Source: Bradyrhizobium stylosanthis (GTDB lineage: Bacteria > Pseudomonadota > Alphaproteobacteria > Rhizobiales > Xanthobacteraceae). Taken from it: a DNA stretch of 64,000 nt. Below, piece after piece: positions 52,726-62,050 of the stretch. Position numbers and translations under genes: made by a program. The first letter of the stretch is position 1. Every line of letters starts with the position of its first letter. The stretch spans positions 62,300 to 126,299 of the forward strand of contig NZ_LVEM01000006.1 of NCBI RefSeq assembly GCF_001641335.1. Reading direction: 5' to 3'. Under the pieces are notes generated by a model that was not told where the DNA came from, made no database searches, and saw nothing but the letters and a program-made list of their open reading frames with translations.

Positions 52726-53604
52726 GTGGGGCGGAAACAATATGAGAACAGAGCGCGCCGAACCTGGTGGTCGGTGCACATCGAGGCGTGGCGCAAAAGC
52801 GGCCTCAGCCGGCGCAGTTATTGCCGTCAGCATCGGCTGGACCAGGGCAGTTTTGCGCGCTGGCTGAGCGTCCTAGTCGACGTGGAAGCCCTTAAGGTAC
52901 AAGCCGAATTAAAGCGTGAGCAGCGCCGTTTGCAGCGGCCTCTCAAGCTTTCCAGCGACGCGCGCAGCCGTGCCGTCCAGGCATTTTGGGCCATGCATGT
53001 CGAGGCGATGACGTGGTCCGGAAGGAGCGTGCGGGCGTACGCCAAGGCCCATGGACTGTCGCGTTTTGCCCTGCAGCGATGGCGCGATTTGATCAATACC
53101 AACGAGGTGGAAATCGACTGGCGAGCGCAGCTTCACCCCAGTGCCCGCGCGCAAATAAGCACTAGTGTTAGCAGCGCTGCTAAGGAGTCCGGCGTCGAAA
53201 GCCGCTTGACAGAGGCGTCCAGCGCCGATCCATCGGACGACGGACGCAGCAACCGGCGCCGCTTCAGCGACGAGGAGAAGCTCGCGATCGTGCACGAATC
53301 CGAGGCTCCAGGTACCAGCGCCGCCGAGGTCTGCCGGCGCCACGGCATCGTCACCAGCATGCTGTTCCGGTGGCGAGTTCAGTTCGGATTTGGCCGACGA
53401 GCGCAGGCGAAATTGGCCCGCGTCGAGATCGCAAACGACACGACAGGTGCTACTTCGCCGTCGCTCGTTCTACACGATTTGTTGCGCACGCCTGACGGCA
53501 TGGTGGCGGTCGAACTACCCGACGGACGGCGCGTCTTCGCACCCGCCGATGCCGATCCGGACGTCGTCCGTCGGCACGTTGCAGACCGGGAGACAGCACC
53601 ATGA
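52726..53604 (+). CDS. tnpA: IS66 accessory protein TnpA
   Basis: A 292-residue helix-turn-helix protein with two HTH repeats: HIEAWRKSGLSRRSYCRQHR in the first third and RFSDEEKLAIVHESEAPGTS with VCRRHGIVTSMLFRWRVQFG in the second half. GTG 52726 follows GGAG by nine bases. The protein is longer than the ~130-residue TnpA of classical IS66, as in the larger subgroup. It binds DNA with TnpB as needed for transposition. Confidence 0.9.
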   Translation: MGRKQYENRARRTWWSVHIEAWRKSGLSRRSYCRQHRLDQGSFARWLSVLVDVEALKVQAELKREQRRLQRPLKLSSDARSRAVQAFWAMHVEAMTWSGRSVRAYAKAHGLSRFALQRWRDLINTNEVEIDWRAQLHPSARAQISTSVSSAAKESGVESRLTEASSADPSDDGRSNRRRFSDEEKLAIVHESEAPGTSAAEVCRRHGIVTSMLFRWRVQFGFGRRAQAKLARVEIANDTTGATSPSLVLHDLLRTPDGMVAVELPDGRRVFAPADADPDVVRRHVADRETAP

Positions 53605-53954
53605 TGATCGTTCCGGCGGGCGTGAAGGTGCATCTGGCGCTTGGGTACACTGACATGCGCAAGGGCCACGATGGGCTCGCGACCCTCGTCCAGGAAACGT
53701 TGAAGAAGGATCCGTTCTCCGGCCACCTGTTTGCCTTCCGAGGCAAGCGGGCGAGCATGCTGAAGATCCTGTTCTGGGACGGCAACGGGCTTTGTCTGTT
53801 CACCAAAAAGCTTGATCAAGGCGGCTTCATCTGGCCCAGAATGAGCGATCCAGGCGGCACGGTCACGTTGTCGCCGGCGCAATTGGCGATGCTGATCGAG
53901 GGCATCGACTGGCGCACGCCGGAACGTCGATGGCGACCTGCAATCGCGGGCTGA
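53601..53954 (+). CDS. tnpB: IS66 accessory protein TnpB
   Basis: A 117-residue member of the IS66 Orf2 family: MMIVPAGVKVHLALGYTDMR then KGHDGLATLVQETLKKDPF, FRGKRASMLKILFWDGNGLC and WPRMSDPGGTVTLSPAQLAM. Its start overlaps the tnpA stop by four bases. Required for efficient transposition though its mechanism is unsettled. Confidence 0.95.
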   Translation: MMIVPAGVKVHLALGYTDMRKGHDGLATLVQETLKKDPFSGHLFAFRGKRASMLKILFWDGNGLCLFTKKLDQGGFIWPRMSDPGGTVTLSPAQLAMLIEGIDWRTPERRWRPAIAG

Positions 53955-54023
53955 GAGCGCAAAAACCCCTTATAATATAGCGAATCCGCTTCATCGAATC
54001 GGCGTATCCGAGTAGAATCGGAT

Positions 54024-55559
54024 ATGCAGCTTGACCTCAACAATCTGCCGTCTGACCCAGCGCTTCTGCACCGCCTGGTACGCGACATCGCCTCGCTGAT
54101 CGAGCATCGAAACAGTGAGATCGAGCGCCTCCGTCTGATCATCAAACAGCTTCAGCGCGCGCAATATGGGCGCCGCTCCGAGCGGCTCGACGCCGACCAG
54201 TTTGCGCTCGGATTTGAAGATCTGGACATCGATCTGACGGCTGCCGAGACCAATCCGGACGCCTTCGAGGCACCCGCGCCGTCTCCATCGACATCGCCGA
54301 AACGCAAGTCACTGCCCGATCATTTGCCGCGCGAAGAGATCGTTCTCGGCGCCGGAAGCGAGGCCTGCGCGTGCTGTGGCGGCGCCTTGCATGCCATCGG
54401 AGAGAGCGTCAGCGAGATGCTGGATTGGGTGCCGGCTCACATGCGCGTCGTGCGTATCCGTCGCCCGAAATACGCCTGCCGGGCATGCGGAACCATCACC
54501 CAGGCCCCTGCTCCCGAGCGACCGATTGCGGGCGGACTGGCCACGCCAGCGCTGCTCTCGCAGGTGCTGGTGAGCAAGTATTGTGACCACACGCCGCTCT
54601 ATCGTCAGGCGCAGATTTTTGCGCGCCACGGCGTCGAACTGGAGCGCTCGACGCTCGCTGGCTGGGTTGGTGGGGCCTGCTGGTGGTTCGAGGCTTTGCA
54701 CGAACGGCTATGCAAAAATGTGTTCGCTTCCGACCATCTTTTTGCTGATGACACGCCGATCCGGGTGCTTGATCCAGGCCGAGGACGAACGAAAATCGGG
54801 CGATTGTGGGTCTATGCCCGCGACCAGCGCGGCTGGGGTGGACCGGCGCCGCCGGCCGCAGTTTACCTGTTCGCGCCGGATCGAAAAGCCGAGCGCCCGG
54901 CCTCGCATCTCGATCAATTTAAGGGCGTTCTGCACGTCGATGGCTATGCCGGCTTCGAGCGTCTGACCGGAAGCGGCGACATCATTCTTGCCGCTTGTTG
55001 GGCTCATACCAGGCGCAAGTTTTACGAAATTGCAGAGGCTGACGGTGCGCCGTTGGCGTTGGAAGCACTACGCCGGATCGGCGAACTCTATGCCGTCGAG
55101 GCCCAAATCCGCGGTCAATCGCCTGCGCACCGATTGGCCGCGAGGCGCTCAATATCGAGGTCGCTCGTCGATAGATTCCGGCTCTGGATCGAGACGCAGC
55201 TGCCCCTGCTACCCGGTCGCGCCAAGCTCGCCGAGGCGATGCGTTACGCGCTCTCGCGATGGGATGGGCTGACGCGCTTCCTGCATGACGGCCGCGTTGA
55301 ACTCGATACCAATCCGGTCGAACGCGCGATCCGTCCCGTAGCGCTCGGGCGCAAAAACCACCTTTTTGCCGGGAGCGACGGCGGCGGAACGCGCTGGGCG
55401 GTGCTCTGTTCGCTCATCGAATCCTGCAAATTGAACGGCGTCGAACCATACGAATACCCTCGCGATGTGCTCACGCGAATGGTCGATGGACATCCCGTCA
55501 ACCGCCTCGACGAACTGCTGCCGTGGACCTGGAAAGCGGAAAATCCTGTCAAGGGATGA
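54024..55559 (+). CDS. tnpC: IS66 transposase TnpC
   Basis: A 511-residue DDE transposase. An N-terminal coiled coil (IASLIEHRNSEIERLRLIIK) precedes a zinc-finger segment (ACACCGGALHAIGESVSEML, PKYACRACGT). The catalytic region has FADDTPIRVLDPG, LHVDGYAGFE and DTNPVERAIRPVALGRKNHL. It starts 69 bases after tnpB and ends 27 bases before the right repeat. Confidence 0.96.
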   Translation: MQLDLNNLPSDPALLHRLVRDIASLIEHRNSEIERLRLIIKQLQRAQYGRRSERLDADQFALGFEDLDIDLTAAETNPDAFEAPAPSPSTSPKRKSLPDHLPREEIVLGAGSEACACCGGALHAIGESVSEMLDWVPAHMRVVRIRRPKYACRACGTITQAPAPERPIAGGLATPALLSQVLVSKYCDHTPLYRQAQIFARHGVELERSTLAGWVGGACWWFEALHERLCKNVFASDHLFADDTPIRVLDPGRGRTKIGRLWVYARDQRGWGGPAPPAAVYLFAPDRKAERPASHLDQFKGVLHVDGYAGFERLTGSGDIILAACWAHTRRKFYEIAEADGAPLALEALRRIGELYAVEAQIRGQSPAHRLAARRSISRSLVDRFRLWIETQLPLLPGRAKLAEAMRYALSRWDGLTRFLHDGRVELDTNPVERAIRPVALGRKNHLFAGSDGGGTRWAVLCSLIESCKLNGVEPYEYPRDVLTRMVDGHPVNRLDELLPWTWKAENPVKG

Positions 55560-55723
55560 GCCCAGGTGCACGCGCCGGACGCTTACTTGCTCGCTAACTC
55601 TTCCTCATCTTGCCGCAACAGCATCTGCCGATCCAAGCGACACACAAAAAAATCGACCGCTCGGCACGTGTCCAAGCCATCAATTGCAGCTTCTCGGCGG
55701 CCTACCGAGTGGCGCAAAATCTA

Positions 55724-56261
55724 CTGGCAATGGAGCGATCTTCCACATCGGAATGGAGAGAAAAGCGATCGAGCGGCCTCCAATTCTAGGCAAGATTCCA
55801 CGCCGCGCAAGTGCATTTGTCTGATCGAAACGGGACGTTTCACCAGCTCCTCTACCGCCTGCGATAGCGATCGTTACCCGAAGGGCCGAGACAGCCGTAG
55901 GGTGGCTCGGTGAGGAGCGAAGCGACGAATAGAGCGCGGGCCGAAGGCATCGCCCCTAAGCCATGTGCAGCCGCCGGACGCTTACTAGGTCGTCTGGTGC
56001 GCTGGATCTCAGCGTTTCCTCCCTCTGCTCACAATAAGGTCCTGGCACCGGCGCCAGACGACGTCACCAACCGCAAGATTTGGAAGCACATCGAGCGATT
56101 TGGAGAAACGATGCGTGGCCAAAACCTGAGAATCCACGCTCGGAAGATCACCTATTGGAGCCTTTGAACGCTCGCAAACAGGCGAGAATTCTCACATCGG
56201 TCGTGTAAATTTCTTGGGCCCGAGCCATCGAAACTGATCAAAAAAGCGGGCTTCCTGGAGA
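55724..56261. other. Gene-free stretch right of the IS66 element
   Basis: About 540 bases with no convincing gene. It contains the solo IS66-type terminus at 55964-55985. Short frames on both strands lack ribosome-binding sites. Confidence 0.45.
55964..55985. repeat. Solo IS66-type right terminus
   Basis: GTGCAGCCGCCGGACGCTTAC at its core (here 19 bases are GCAGCCGCCGGACGCTTAC) nearly repeats the IS66 right end CACGCGCCGGACGCTTAC. No second set of tnp genes is attached, so it is a leftover terminus of an older copy. Confidence 0.55.
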
Positions 56262-56296
56262 CAGAAAAGGGCTCCTGCGCAGTGCGCGGGAGCCCG
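56262..56296 (-). terminator. Terminator of the first DUF736 gene
   Basis: Minus strand: GGGCTCCCGCGC, loop ACT, GCGCAGGAGCCC, then TTTTCT. It sits ten bases after the gene. Confidence 0.82.
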
Positions 56297-56306
56297 AGAC
56301 TTTGAC

Positions 56307-56630
56307 CTAGTCGACAGGATTCCAGACCAGGAAGAAGCCGCGTTCGCCGCCCAGGCCAACCGCTCGGCCAAGGTTAGCGTAGAGCTTTCGGCCCCCCAGG
56401 CCAGGTGCTGCAAGTGACAGGCTGACGTAGTCAGTTGCGCGACCGTCACCGCACAAGATCCGACCGGATCCGACCTCTAAGCCTTCGGTGAAGATACGGA
56501 AGTCTGGGGGCGTATCGCCGGATTTATCGCGGTTCGGTACGATGTCGATGTGGGTGCAGATTGGCAGAAGTTTGAGCTCGCCGCTGAAGCCGCCGTCAAT
56601 TGTGCGGGTGACGAATCCGATCGCGGTCAT
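56307..56630 (-). CDS. DUF736-family protein
   Basis: A 107-residue protein: MTAIGFVTRTIDGGFSGELK, then DFRIFTEGLEVGSGRI, DYVSLSLAAPGL and GFFLVWNPVD. DUF736 proteins are small single-domain proteins almost confined to integrative and conjugative elements of alpha- and beta-proteobacteria; their role is unknown. AAGGAG precedes ATG 56630. This copy is more diverged than the next, with a two-residue change in the middle repeat. Confidence 0.88.
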   Translation of the reverse strand: MTAIGFVTRTIDGGFSGELKLLPICTHIDIVPNRDKSGDTPPDFRIFTEGLEVGSGRILCGDGRATDYVSLSLAAPGLGGRKLYANLGRAVGLGGERGFFLVWNPVD

Positions 56631-57203
56631 GGTCTGTCTCCTTCGTTGCCGCAGGGGCTGATGCCCTGCGATGGCAAGACCGTCATGGCGGCTGGCCCCC
56701 ATCCGAACCGTTGGGGCGAAGCGTAGCGGCGCACCCGAGTGCGCTCCTTTTTTGCAGCGAAGCGACCGCGAGGAGCCGGCCCGCCGGCGGGGAAAAAAGG
56801 CAGCGTGCGAGGGTTTCGGATGGGGGACGGCTGCCATAGGTCGTGGCGCCACAAGCAGGGAATCGTGCCCTACAGAGGAAGGTGTCGGGCCTTCGCGGAG
56901 CGCCCATTCGCACGTGCAAACGGCGCGAAGGCAATGGTGCGAGGCGCGATCCATACCCGACTAGGTCGCCTGGCTAGAGGCCCGGTTTCGCGTTGGAAGC
57001 ATCGCTCTGGCGCCCGTGATCAGGCCGCCAGTCGACCGCGCGGATGACGATTGAATTCGCAAACCGTCCAACGAAAACGCCTCCAAAGGACCGACAAATT
57101 CCGGGTTGAGCGCCTTCAAGGCAGGCCGCGGATCCGCGGCTTTGTACCGTTCTTTTGAGGGAGAAAAAGCCCTTCCTCCTTCCTTTAAAGCGGCGCAGAG
57201 CAC
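56631..57203. other. Leader region between the two DUF736 genes
   Basis: About 570 bases, no gene. At 56744-56810 CTCCTTTTTTGC and GGGAAAAAAGGCAG form inverted tracts around a GC-rich centre, the same kind of structure found upstream of the second DUF736 gene and of ParB. It is probably the regulatory leader of the gene at 56630. Confidence 0.5.
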
Positions 57204-57237
57204 GCAAAAAGCCCCGCCTCTGAAGGAGGCGGGGCTT
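57204..57237 (-). terminator. Terminator of the second DUF736 gene
   Basis: Minus strand: AGCCCCGCCTCCTTCAGAGG, CGGGGC and TTTTTGC. Strong stem of ten base pairs with T-run. Confidence 0.88.
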
Positions 57238-57251
57238 TCGATTTGGAGCGA

Positions 57252-57563
57252 TCAGTCGCCGCTGCGGCGCGACCAGATCAGGCTGAAACCCTCCTCGCCT
57301 TCGACCTTGACCAGCGAGGCGTAGATCGGCGCCGGGAAGCTCGGATCGTCGAGCTTGACCGAGAGATATTCGCGGTCGCTGTCGCGAACGGTCTTCTTCC
57401 AGGCGGCGCCGAATTCGGTGGCTCCGGCGAAAATCCGGTAGTCAGGAGCCTTGTCGTTGTCCTTCTCGGAGGCCGTGAACTTGGCCTTGATGTTCAGCGT
57501 CAGCGTCTTGATCGAGCCGGTGTAGCCGTTGTCTGAAGCAGTGAAAGCGCCGATGGTGGCCAT
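57252..57563 (-). CDS. DUF736-family protein
   Basis: A 103-residue canonical DUF736 protein: MATIGAFTASDNGYTGSIKT, then KDNDKAPDYRIFAGATEFGA, YLSVKLDDPSFPAPIYASLV and GFSLIWSRRSGD. Related to the gene at 56307 but in better agreement with the family. CGGAGATCACC lies before ATG 57563. Such genes mark the conserved module of rhizobial ICEs and symbiosis islands. Confidence 0.93.
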   Translation of the reverse strand: MATIGAFTASDNGYTGSIKTLTLNIKAKFTASEKDNDKAPDYRIFAGATEFGAAWKKTVRDSDREYLSVKLDDPSFPAPIYASLVKVEGEEGFSLIWSRRSGD

Positions 57564-58270
57564 GGTGATCTCCGTCTGTCTGTTGCTCGGGCCGCGCCTA
57601 TCGCAGCCTCAATGGCGATCCCTTGCCCGGGGAGCGATCGGCCCGCAGCCCTTGGGCCCGCAGCGCAGCGGAGGACGGCGAAAGCCTGCTTTTTTGTCTT
57701 GCGCGAGGAATGCCGCCGCTTTGCGGCAGGGGAAAAAAGCAGGCGTGAGCCGTTGCGGGAAGGCGATCGAGGCTCTTGCCGTCCCTCGGGCCTGATCAGC
57801 CAATCGAGGTTGCGTTGGACGCGAGCCCATAACCCGGACTGACGGAGATTACCGTGGCTACCGACGCCTACCACGGCATTGGAGAACAGTAGGATCGATC
57901 AGGAATAGCAACGCCTGCACATCAATCGCTAGGACGGTGCACCGGACAGATCAAAGCGAACTGGCGGTATTTTCGCATGAGGAATCGACGGCGCCAGCTG
58001 GAATTATTCGCGCGATTGCGCGTCGGATACGCGAGGTCCAGACACAATCAGGACCCCAACCTGACCGCCTGGCCGCCGCCATAGGGAGGCGCGGCACAAG
58101 CTCGCGGGTCGCTGCAAATGGCTCAGATCGGAGGGATCGTGGCTCGCATTTGGAGACGGGCTAACGCGCGTTGTCGCCGCTTCATCTCAATTGAAACGGC
58201 CGCGCACCGTCAGGTGCTCGGCCGGAATTTGATGAGCGCCGGGACCGCTCCCGCGACCCCGGCTCAGCTC
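57564..58270. other. Leader region upstream of the second DUF736 gene
   Basis: About 700 bases with no convincing gene. A 12-base perfect inverted repeat GCCTGCTTTTTT/AAAAAAGCAGGC spans 57683-57745 around a GC-rich loop. The part nearest ParB (57,850-58,270) shows nothing recognisable. Confidence 0.5.
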
Positions 58271-60280
58271 TCACTCGGCCGCCTGCGAGCAGAACTCACG
58301 CCCTTGCGCACTGTCTGGCGCACCGGCCTGATCCTCCGCTTTGGCTGTACGAAGCATGGAAGGCAGCCAATCGGTTGACGCCAGCAGCTGCTCGGCGGCG
58401 GACGCCATCTCAGCCTTTTTCATTCCCGACAAGCGTTCGGCGGCCTCCTCGCTAACGCCCTCGCGAACGGCCTGAAGGATGTTCGCCTTGGTGACCCGAC
58501 CGAGATAGGATTGCACCGTGGGCCGCCAATATCCGGTCATATCGAGGGCCACCGCCTCGGCCAAACGGCCTGCCGCCGCCAGCGCGCGCGGCCGGAGATC
58601 AAACGGCAATTTGACCGCATTGACCGTCAATGCCGTGCAATGCGCGAACAGCGCCATGCGGCTGTCGTGGTCGAGTTCAGCCACGAAGTCCCACAGTCCG
58701 CCGACGTCCCGGGGCATCTGCCTCGCCCAATTGGCATGGCGATCCGACCACGCCTTGCCGGCCGCAGTGTCCTCGATTCTGGCCGCATGCATGGCCAAAT
58801 CCGTCTTCACCGGTTGGATGCCGACTACATGGGCATTCGCGCCGATGTAGAAGATTTGGGCCGCGAGTGCTTGCGTAGCGGCCACAATGGCGACGTCCGG
58901 CTGCTCACTCAGATTGAGGCGCAGCCCCAAGGTGCGATGCGCTGTGAGGTCACGAACGAGCGTGTCAGACAGCTTCTGCTCCTCGTCTTCCTCTTCATTC
59001 TCTCCGTCCTCTCCTTCATCGCGCGTGGCTTGATCGTCCCCGTCGCCCTCCTCGTCCTGCCCCTGAGCGTCGCCGTCCAGTGCGGCCCCGGGCTGGGATT
59101 TGTCGTCCTCTGGGCGGATGAAACCGCGTTCGATCCTGACGGTACCGTCATGATTGAGCGTCACGAACGCGCCGCCGCGCGCGACATCACCGGGATCGTA
59201 GGCCTGCCTTTTTGCCTCCAGTTGCTCGATTTGGTTCTCCAGTTGACCGAACCGCGCATCTACCTCATCAGGCAATTCTTCGGCCGTTTGATGCTCCTCC
59301 GTCAGCCAATCGAACTCGGTTTGAAGCGCGTGAAGAACGGCCTGATCTTCGGCCGAAAGCTCAACCGGATGCGGGTAGGCACGACGCATCCCGTGAGCAT
59401 GCGGGAAGTCGAGATGGGGTTCGGTCCACTTCCATCCCTCGGCTGTCCGCAGGGTGTCCGCCTCTCGGCCAAGTCGTGCCGTGACCAAGAGATCGAGCAG
59501 CGCGACATCCTCCAGATAGCCGCCGCGATCCTCGGTGAAGAGGTCGCGCAGGATCGTACCACCCGCCTCAATATAGGCATCAAGCCCGACGAACCGCGCC
59601 CGGCGATCGGTCGCGGCGACATGGGTTTCGGTGAGAAAACGGCGGATGGTGCTGATATCGCGATCGTAGGACAGACGCTCGTGGACGGCCTCCTGCCGGG
59701 CCTGATCGTCGGTGATGGCAAAGGCCATCAACTGCTCAAGGGTCAGATCGCCCTCGCGGTAGAGCTGGATCAGTTTGGGCGATACAGCACCCAATCGCAG
59801 CCGTTGCCGCACCACATGCGGCGTCACGCCGAAGCGGGCAGCGATCTCCTCAGCACCAAATCCGCGCTCGTCCGCCACCTTCTTGAAGGCCTCGAACTGG
59901 TCGGCCGGATGCATGTTTTCGCGGGTGACATTTTCGTCCAGGCTGATTTCGTGTGGATCATTTGCGGTGTCGATGATGCAGCGAATCGGCTCGGTCTTCC
60001 TGATCTCCTTCCGCTTCACCCGCAGCAGCTGAGCAAGCCGCCTGCCCTCACCGATGGTGACCAAATAGAACCCCGTGGCCACGCCCTCTCCGTCAAGCTC
60101 GGGCTCAACCACAAGATTTTGCAGAATGCCTTTCGCAGCGATACTCGCCGCATAAGCCTCAATCGCCGCCTCGCTATGCGGCGTCTTGCGCGCATTGTTC
60201 GGTGACTTCTTCAACTTGTTGAGCGGAATAAGAGTCTCCGTCCCGCTCGCCGGGATGATTTCAACTGACTTTACCGACAT
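58271..60280 (-). CDS. ParB/RepB/Spo0J-family partition-like protein
   Basis: A 669-residue protein. The ParB nuclease/CTPase-like N-domain is at about 15-115 (LIPLNKLKKSPNNARKT, TIGEGRRLAQL, LDENVTRENMHPADQFEAFK) and its HTH at 120-170 (IAARFGVTPHVVRQRLRLGA). A strongly acidic linker lies near 410-450. The C-terminal 220 residues are found in plasmid- and ICE-borne ParB homologues. These are much longer than chromosomal ParB (about 300). They probably act in element regulation or stability, not chromosome partition. ATG 60280 is chosen because AAGGAAG lies at better spacing than for the ATG at 60286. Confidence 0.9.
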   Translation of the reverse strand: MSVKSVEIIPASGTETLIPLNKLKKSPNNARKTPHSEAAIEAYAASIAAKGILQNLVVEPELDGEGVATGFYLVTIGEGRRLAQLLRVKRKEIRKTEPIRCIIDTANDPHEISLDENVTRENMHPADQFEAFKKVADERGFGAEEIAARFGVTPHVVRQRLRLGAVSPKLIQLYREGDLTLEQLMAFAITDDQARQEAVHERLSYDRDISTIRRFLTETHVAATDRRARFVGLDAYIEAGGTILRDLFTEDRGGYLEDVALLDLLVTARLGREADTLRTAEGWKWTEPHLDFPHAHGMRRAYPHPVELSAEDQAVLHALQTEFDWLTEEHQTAEELPDEVDARFGQLENQIEQLEAKRQAYDPGDVARGGAFVTLNHDGTVRIERGFIRPEDDKSQPGAALDGDAQGQDEEGDGDDQATRDEGEDGENEEEDEEQKLSDTLVRDLTAHRTLGLRLNLSEQPDVAIVAATQALAAQIFYIGANAHVVGIQPVKTDLAMHAARIEDTAAGKAWSDRHANWARQMPRDVGGLWDFVAELDHDSRMALFAHCTALTVNAVKLPFDLRPRALAAAGRLAEAVALDMTGYWRPTVQSYLGRVTKANILQAVREGVSEEAAERLSGMKKAEMASAAEQLLASTDWLPSMLRTAKAEDQAGAPDSAQGREFCSQAAE

Positions 60281-60384
60281 GATCATTCTTCCTTTTGCTT
60301 CCATGGGTGCAAGGCGCACCACGCGCCTGCACCCCTGCCCGTCGGCGAGACCGGGTCTCTAGCCGCGGATTTGGCAAGAGATCG

Positions 60385-60545
60385 GTCACGCTTCCTTGCA
60401 GGGTTGCAGCTGCTGCTGCTGCAACCCTGCCCATCGGCGAGATTGGGGTAGCAAGCGGAAAGCCCCTTCGCGGGGAACCAGAACGCAAGAAAATTGACGC
60501 CCTGCGCTTCGCGGCAGTTTTCTTGCGTTCTGGGCGGAAGGGGCT
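60385..60545. repeat. Two inverted repeats upstream of ParB
   Basis: GCAGGGTTGCAG/CTGCAACCCTGC (12 bases, perfect) at 60398-60430 encloses CTGCTGCTG. CAGAACGCAAGAAAA/TTTTCTTGCGTTCTG (15 bases, perfect) spans about 60478-60532. Both lie within 300 bases upstream of the ParB start and recall the leaders of the DUF736 genes. Confidence 0.7.
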
Positions 60546-60961
60546 TGCAGCGCGCGAGGGCGAAGCCCTTAGGGCCAATGCGGCGGCAGCCGCAAAATAA
60601 AGCGTCCCGCAGGAGAGACGAACAAACTTATCTGCCTGCAGTGGGAGAAGTCGCCGCATATGCAAGACGCAAAACAGGGTTTGGCCGCCAAGACGGTCAA
60701 GCGTTTTACAAACCTTCACGCCGGTCGCTGCCGGCGCTATTTAAAGAGTTCTCTGCGAGGGAGCCTGGGTCTCTTCGCGGTCTAATCAGCGCAATTCGTC
60801 AGGCTGGCCGCATGATAGGGTTCGTTCAGAAGAGGGTGCCGCCATGGGTAGCTCGGCGTGCCGATCGACACATGGTCAATCGTCGCCATCCCGGTCTGCG
60901 CGGTCACCATCCCTTCCGTCCCCTCGCGGAGATACCTTTCAGCCTGAGCCGAAAGGATTCC
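60546..60961. other. Region between ParB leader and IS110 element
   Basis: About 415 bases with no gene that I can support. Several frames exist but none has a ribosome-binding site or a family look. It may hold the end of the IS110 element. Confidence 0.4.
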
Positions 60962-62050
60962 TCATGCCGCTGTTGAGCTGACCAATTCGCTAGCTTCTGT
61001 CTTGTTGCTCCAGCGGAAGTCCTGTTCGTTTATCCACATACGGTGCAGAACGATGGCCAACTTCCGGGCGACGGCAATCCGCGCTCTGTTGAAGCCGCGT
61101 CTTTTGGCAACCTTCATTCCCCAGGCCCTGAGTGTTGACCTTTTCCTGCTGGAGGACAGCAAGATGGTGGCGGCCTGAACCAGGTGCACGCGCGTCATGG
61201 AGTTGCCGAGCCTGGAAATGCCAACTTGATAATCCGTTTCTTCCGACTGGTACTGCTTTGGTGTGAGGCCGAAATAGGCACCGACATCTTCGTCGTTGGA
61301 GAAGCGCAGCGGATTATCGACGGCTGTTACAAAGGACAGCGCGATGATCGGCCCGACACCCGGCGCTGTCATCAACCGCCGGCAGACCGGGTTGTCTCTA
61401 GAAACTGCTTCCACACGTCGAGTCAGAATGGCCAAGTGCTTGCAGAGGTCGTCGTAGAGATCGAGCGACGGCATGATCCCATCGCTCAACGTGAGGCCAA
61501 GTTCGTCGGCCTTGGCGAGAGCTACCATCACTCGCTCGCGGAAGGTGGTGCTGTTGACGTTGCCGCGGGGCACGAGGAGTCCGAACGGCTTGAGGCTGCC
61601 GGTGATGTTGTTCTCGAGCCCGACCCTTTGCTGCACCAACTGTTGTCGCAAGGTGAGCAACGTCCGATCCTCCTGGTTGCTGCGGGCTCGAACGGTGACG
61701 GGCCGGATAAACTCTCCTCCCATACGAACGAGCTGCGCTAGACCGCGGGCATCGTTCTTGTCCGTCTTGTTGCGGTACGTCTTGAGAAACCGGTGCGCTT
61801 GAAAGGCTTCAAGACATATCATCGGCAGCCCCAGCTTCGTCAGTTCGATGTGCAACCAGGCACTCATTGCCCCTGCTTCGATGCCGATCCTGACGATGGA
61901 GGAGATCTGTACATCCTTGGCAACAAGCCAGTTGTGAATGTCGCTTGGCCGCGTCAGGGCTTTCCCTTCGGCTACTATTTTGCCCTTAGCATCTACAGCG
62001 CAGATTGCTGTTTGCCGCTGCGATACATCCAAACCAATGTAGCATTCCAT
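60962..62050 (-). CDS. IS110-family transposase, intact
   Basis: A 362-residue transposase of the DEDD type that works with an RNA-guided serine recombinase-like mechanism in some members. The RuvC-like N-domain has YIGLDVSQRQTAICAVD, IGIEAGAMSAWLH and RNKTDKNDARGLAQLVRMGG. The C-terminal Transposase_20 domain has LMTAPGVGPIIALSFVTAVD and YFGLTPKQYQSEETDYQ. ATG 62050 follows GGAG. Ends of the element are not resolvable here; no target duplication is seen. Confidence 0.93.
   Translation of the reverse strand: MECYIGLDVSQRQTAICAVDAKGKIVAEGKALTRPSDIHNWLVAKDVQISSIVRIGIEAGAMSAWLHIELTKLGLPMICLEAFQAHRFLKTYRNKTDKNDARGLAQLVRMGGEFIRPVTVRARSNQEDRTLLTLRQQLVQQRVGLENNITGSLKPFGLLVPRGNVNSTTFRERVMVALAKADELGLTLSDGIMPSLDLYDDLCKHLAILTRRVEAVSRDNPVCRRLMTAPGVGPIIALSFVTAVDNPLRFSNDEDVGAYFGLTPKQYQSEETDYQVGISRLGNSMTRVHLVQAATILLSSSRKRSTLRAWGMKVAKRRGFNRARIAVARKLAIVLHRMWINEQDFRWSNKTEASELVSSTAA

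Larger units (their letters stand above)
52646..55586. mobile_element. Complete IS66-family insertion sequence
   Basis: A 2,941-base element with terminal inverted repeats (GTAAGCGTCCGG at the left, CCGGACGCTTAC at the right). The flanks carry the same 8 bases TTGCTCGC (52638-52645 and 55587-55594), the target duplication usual for IS66. Three genes tnpA, tnpB and tnpC run left to right. All look intact, so the insertion is recent and may be active. Confidence 0.95.
52376..55717 (-). pseudogene. ORF interrupted by the IS66-family element
   Basis: On the minus strand an open frame from about TTG 55717 (RHSVGRREAAIDGL, LDRQMLLRQDEEELASNK) reads to the right end of the IS. It resumes in frame at the left end (EEGERWQDKSTGATERLRR, GIIVTQDLNFAEKGRLNGG) to the stop at 52376. 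With one copy of the 8-base duplication removed the frame is continuous, about 130 residues. Unrecognised family, probably cytoplasmic; inactivated by the insertion. Confidence 0.6.

Noticed and set aside
53601..53604. Programmed frameshift in IS66
   Set aside because: The tnpA/tnpB overlap is a simple ATGA coupling with separate start and stop, so no frameshift is needed.
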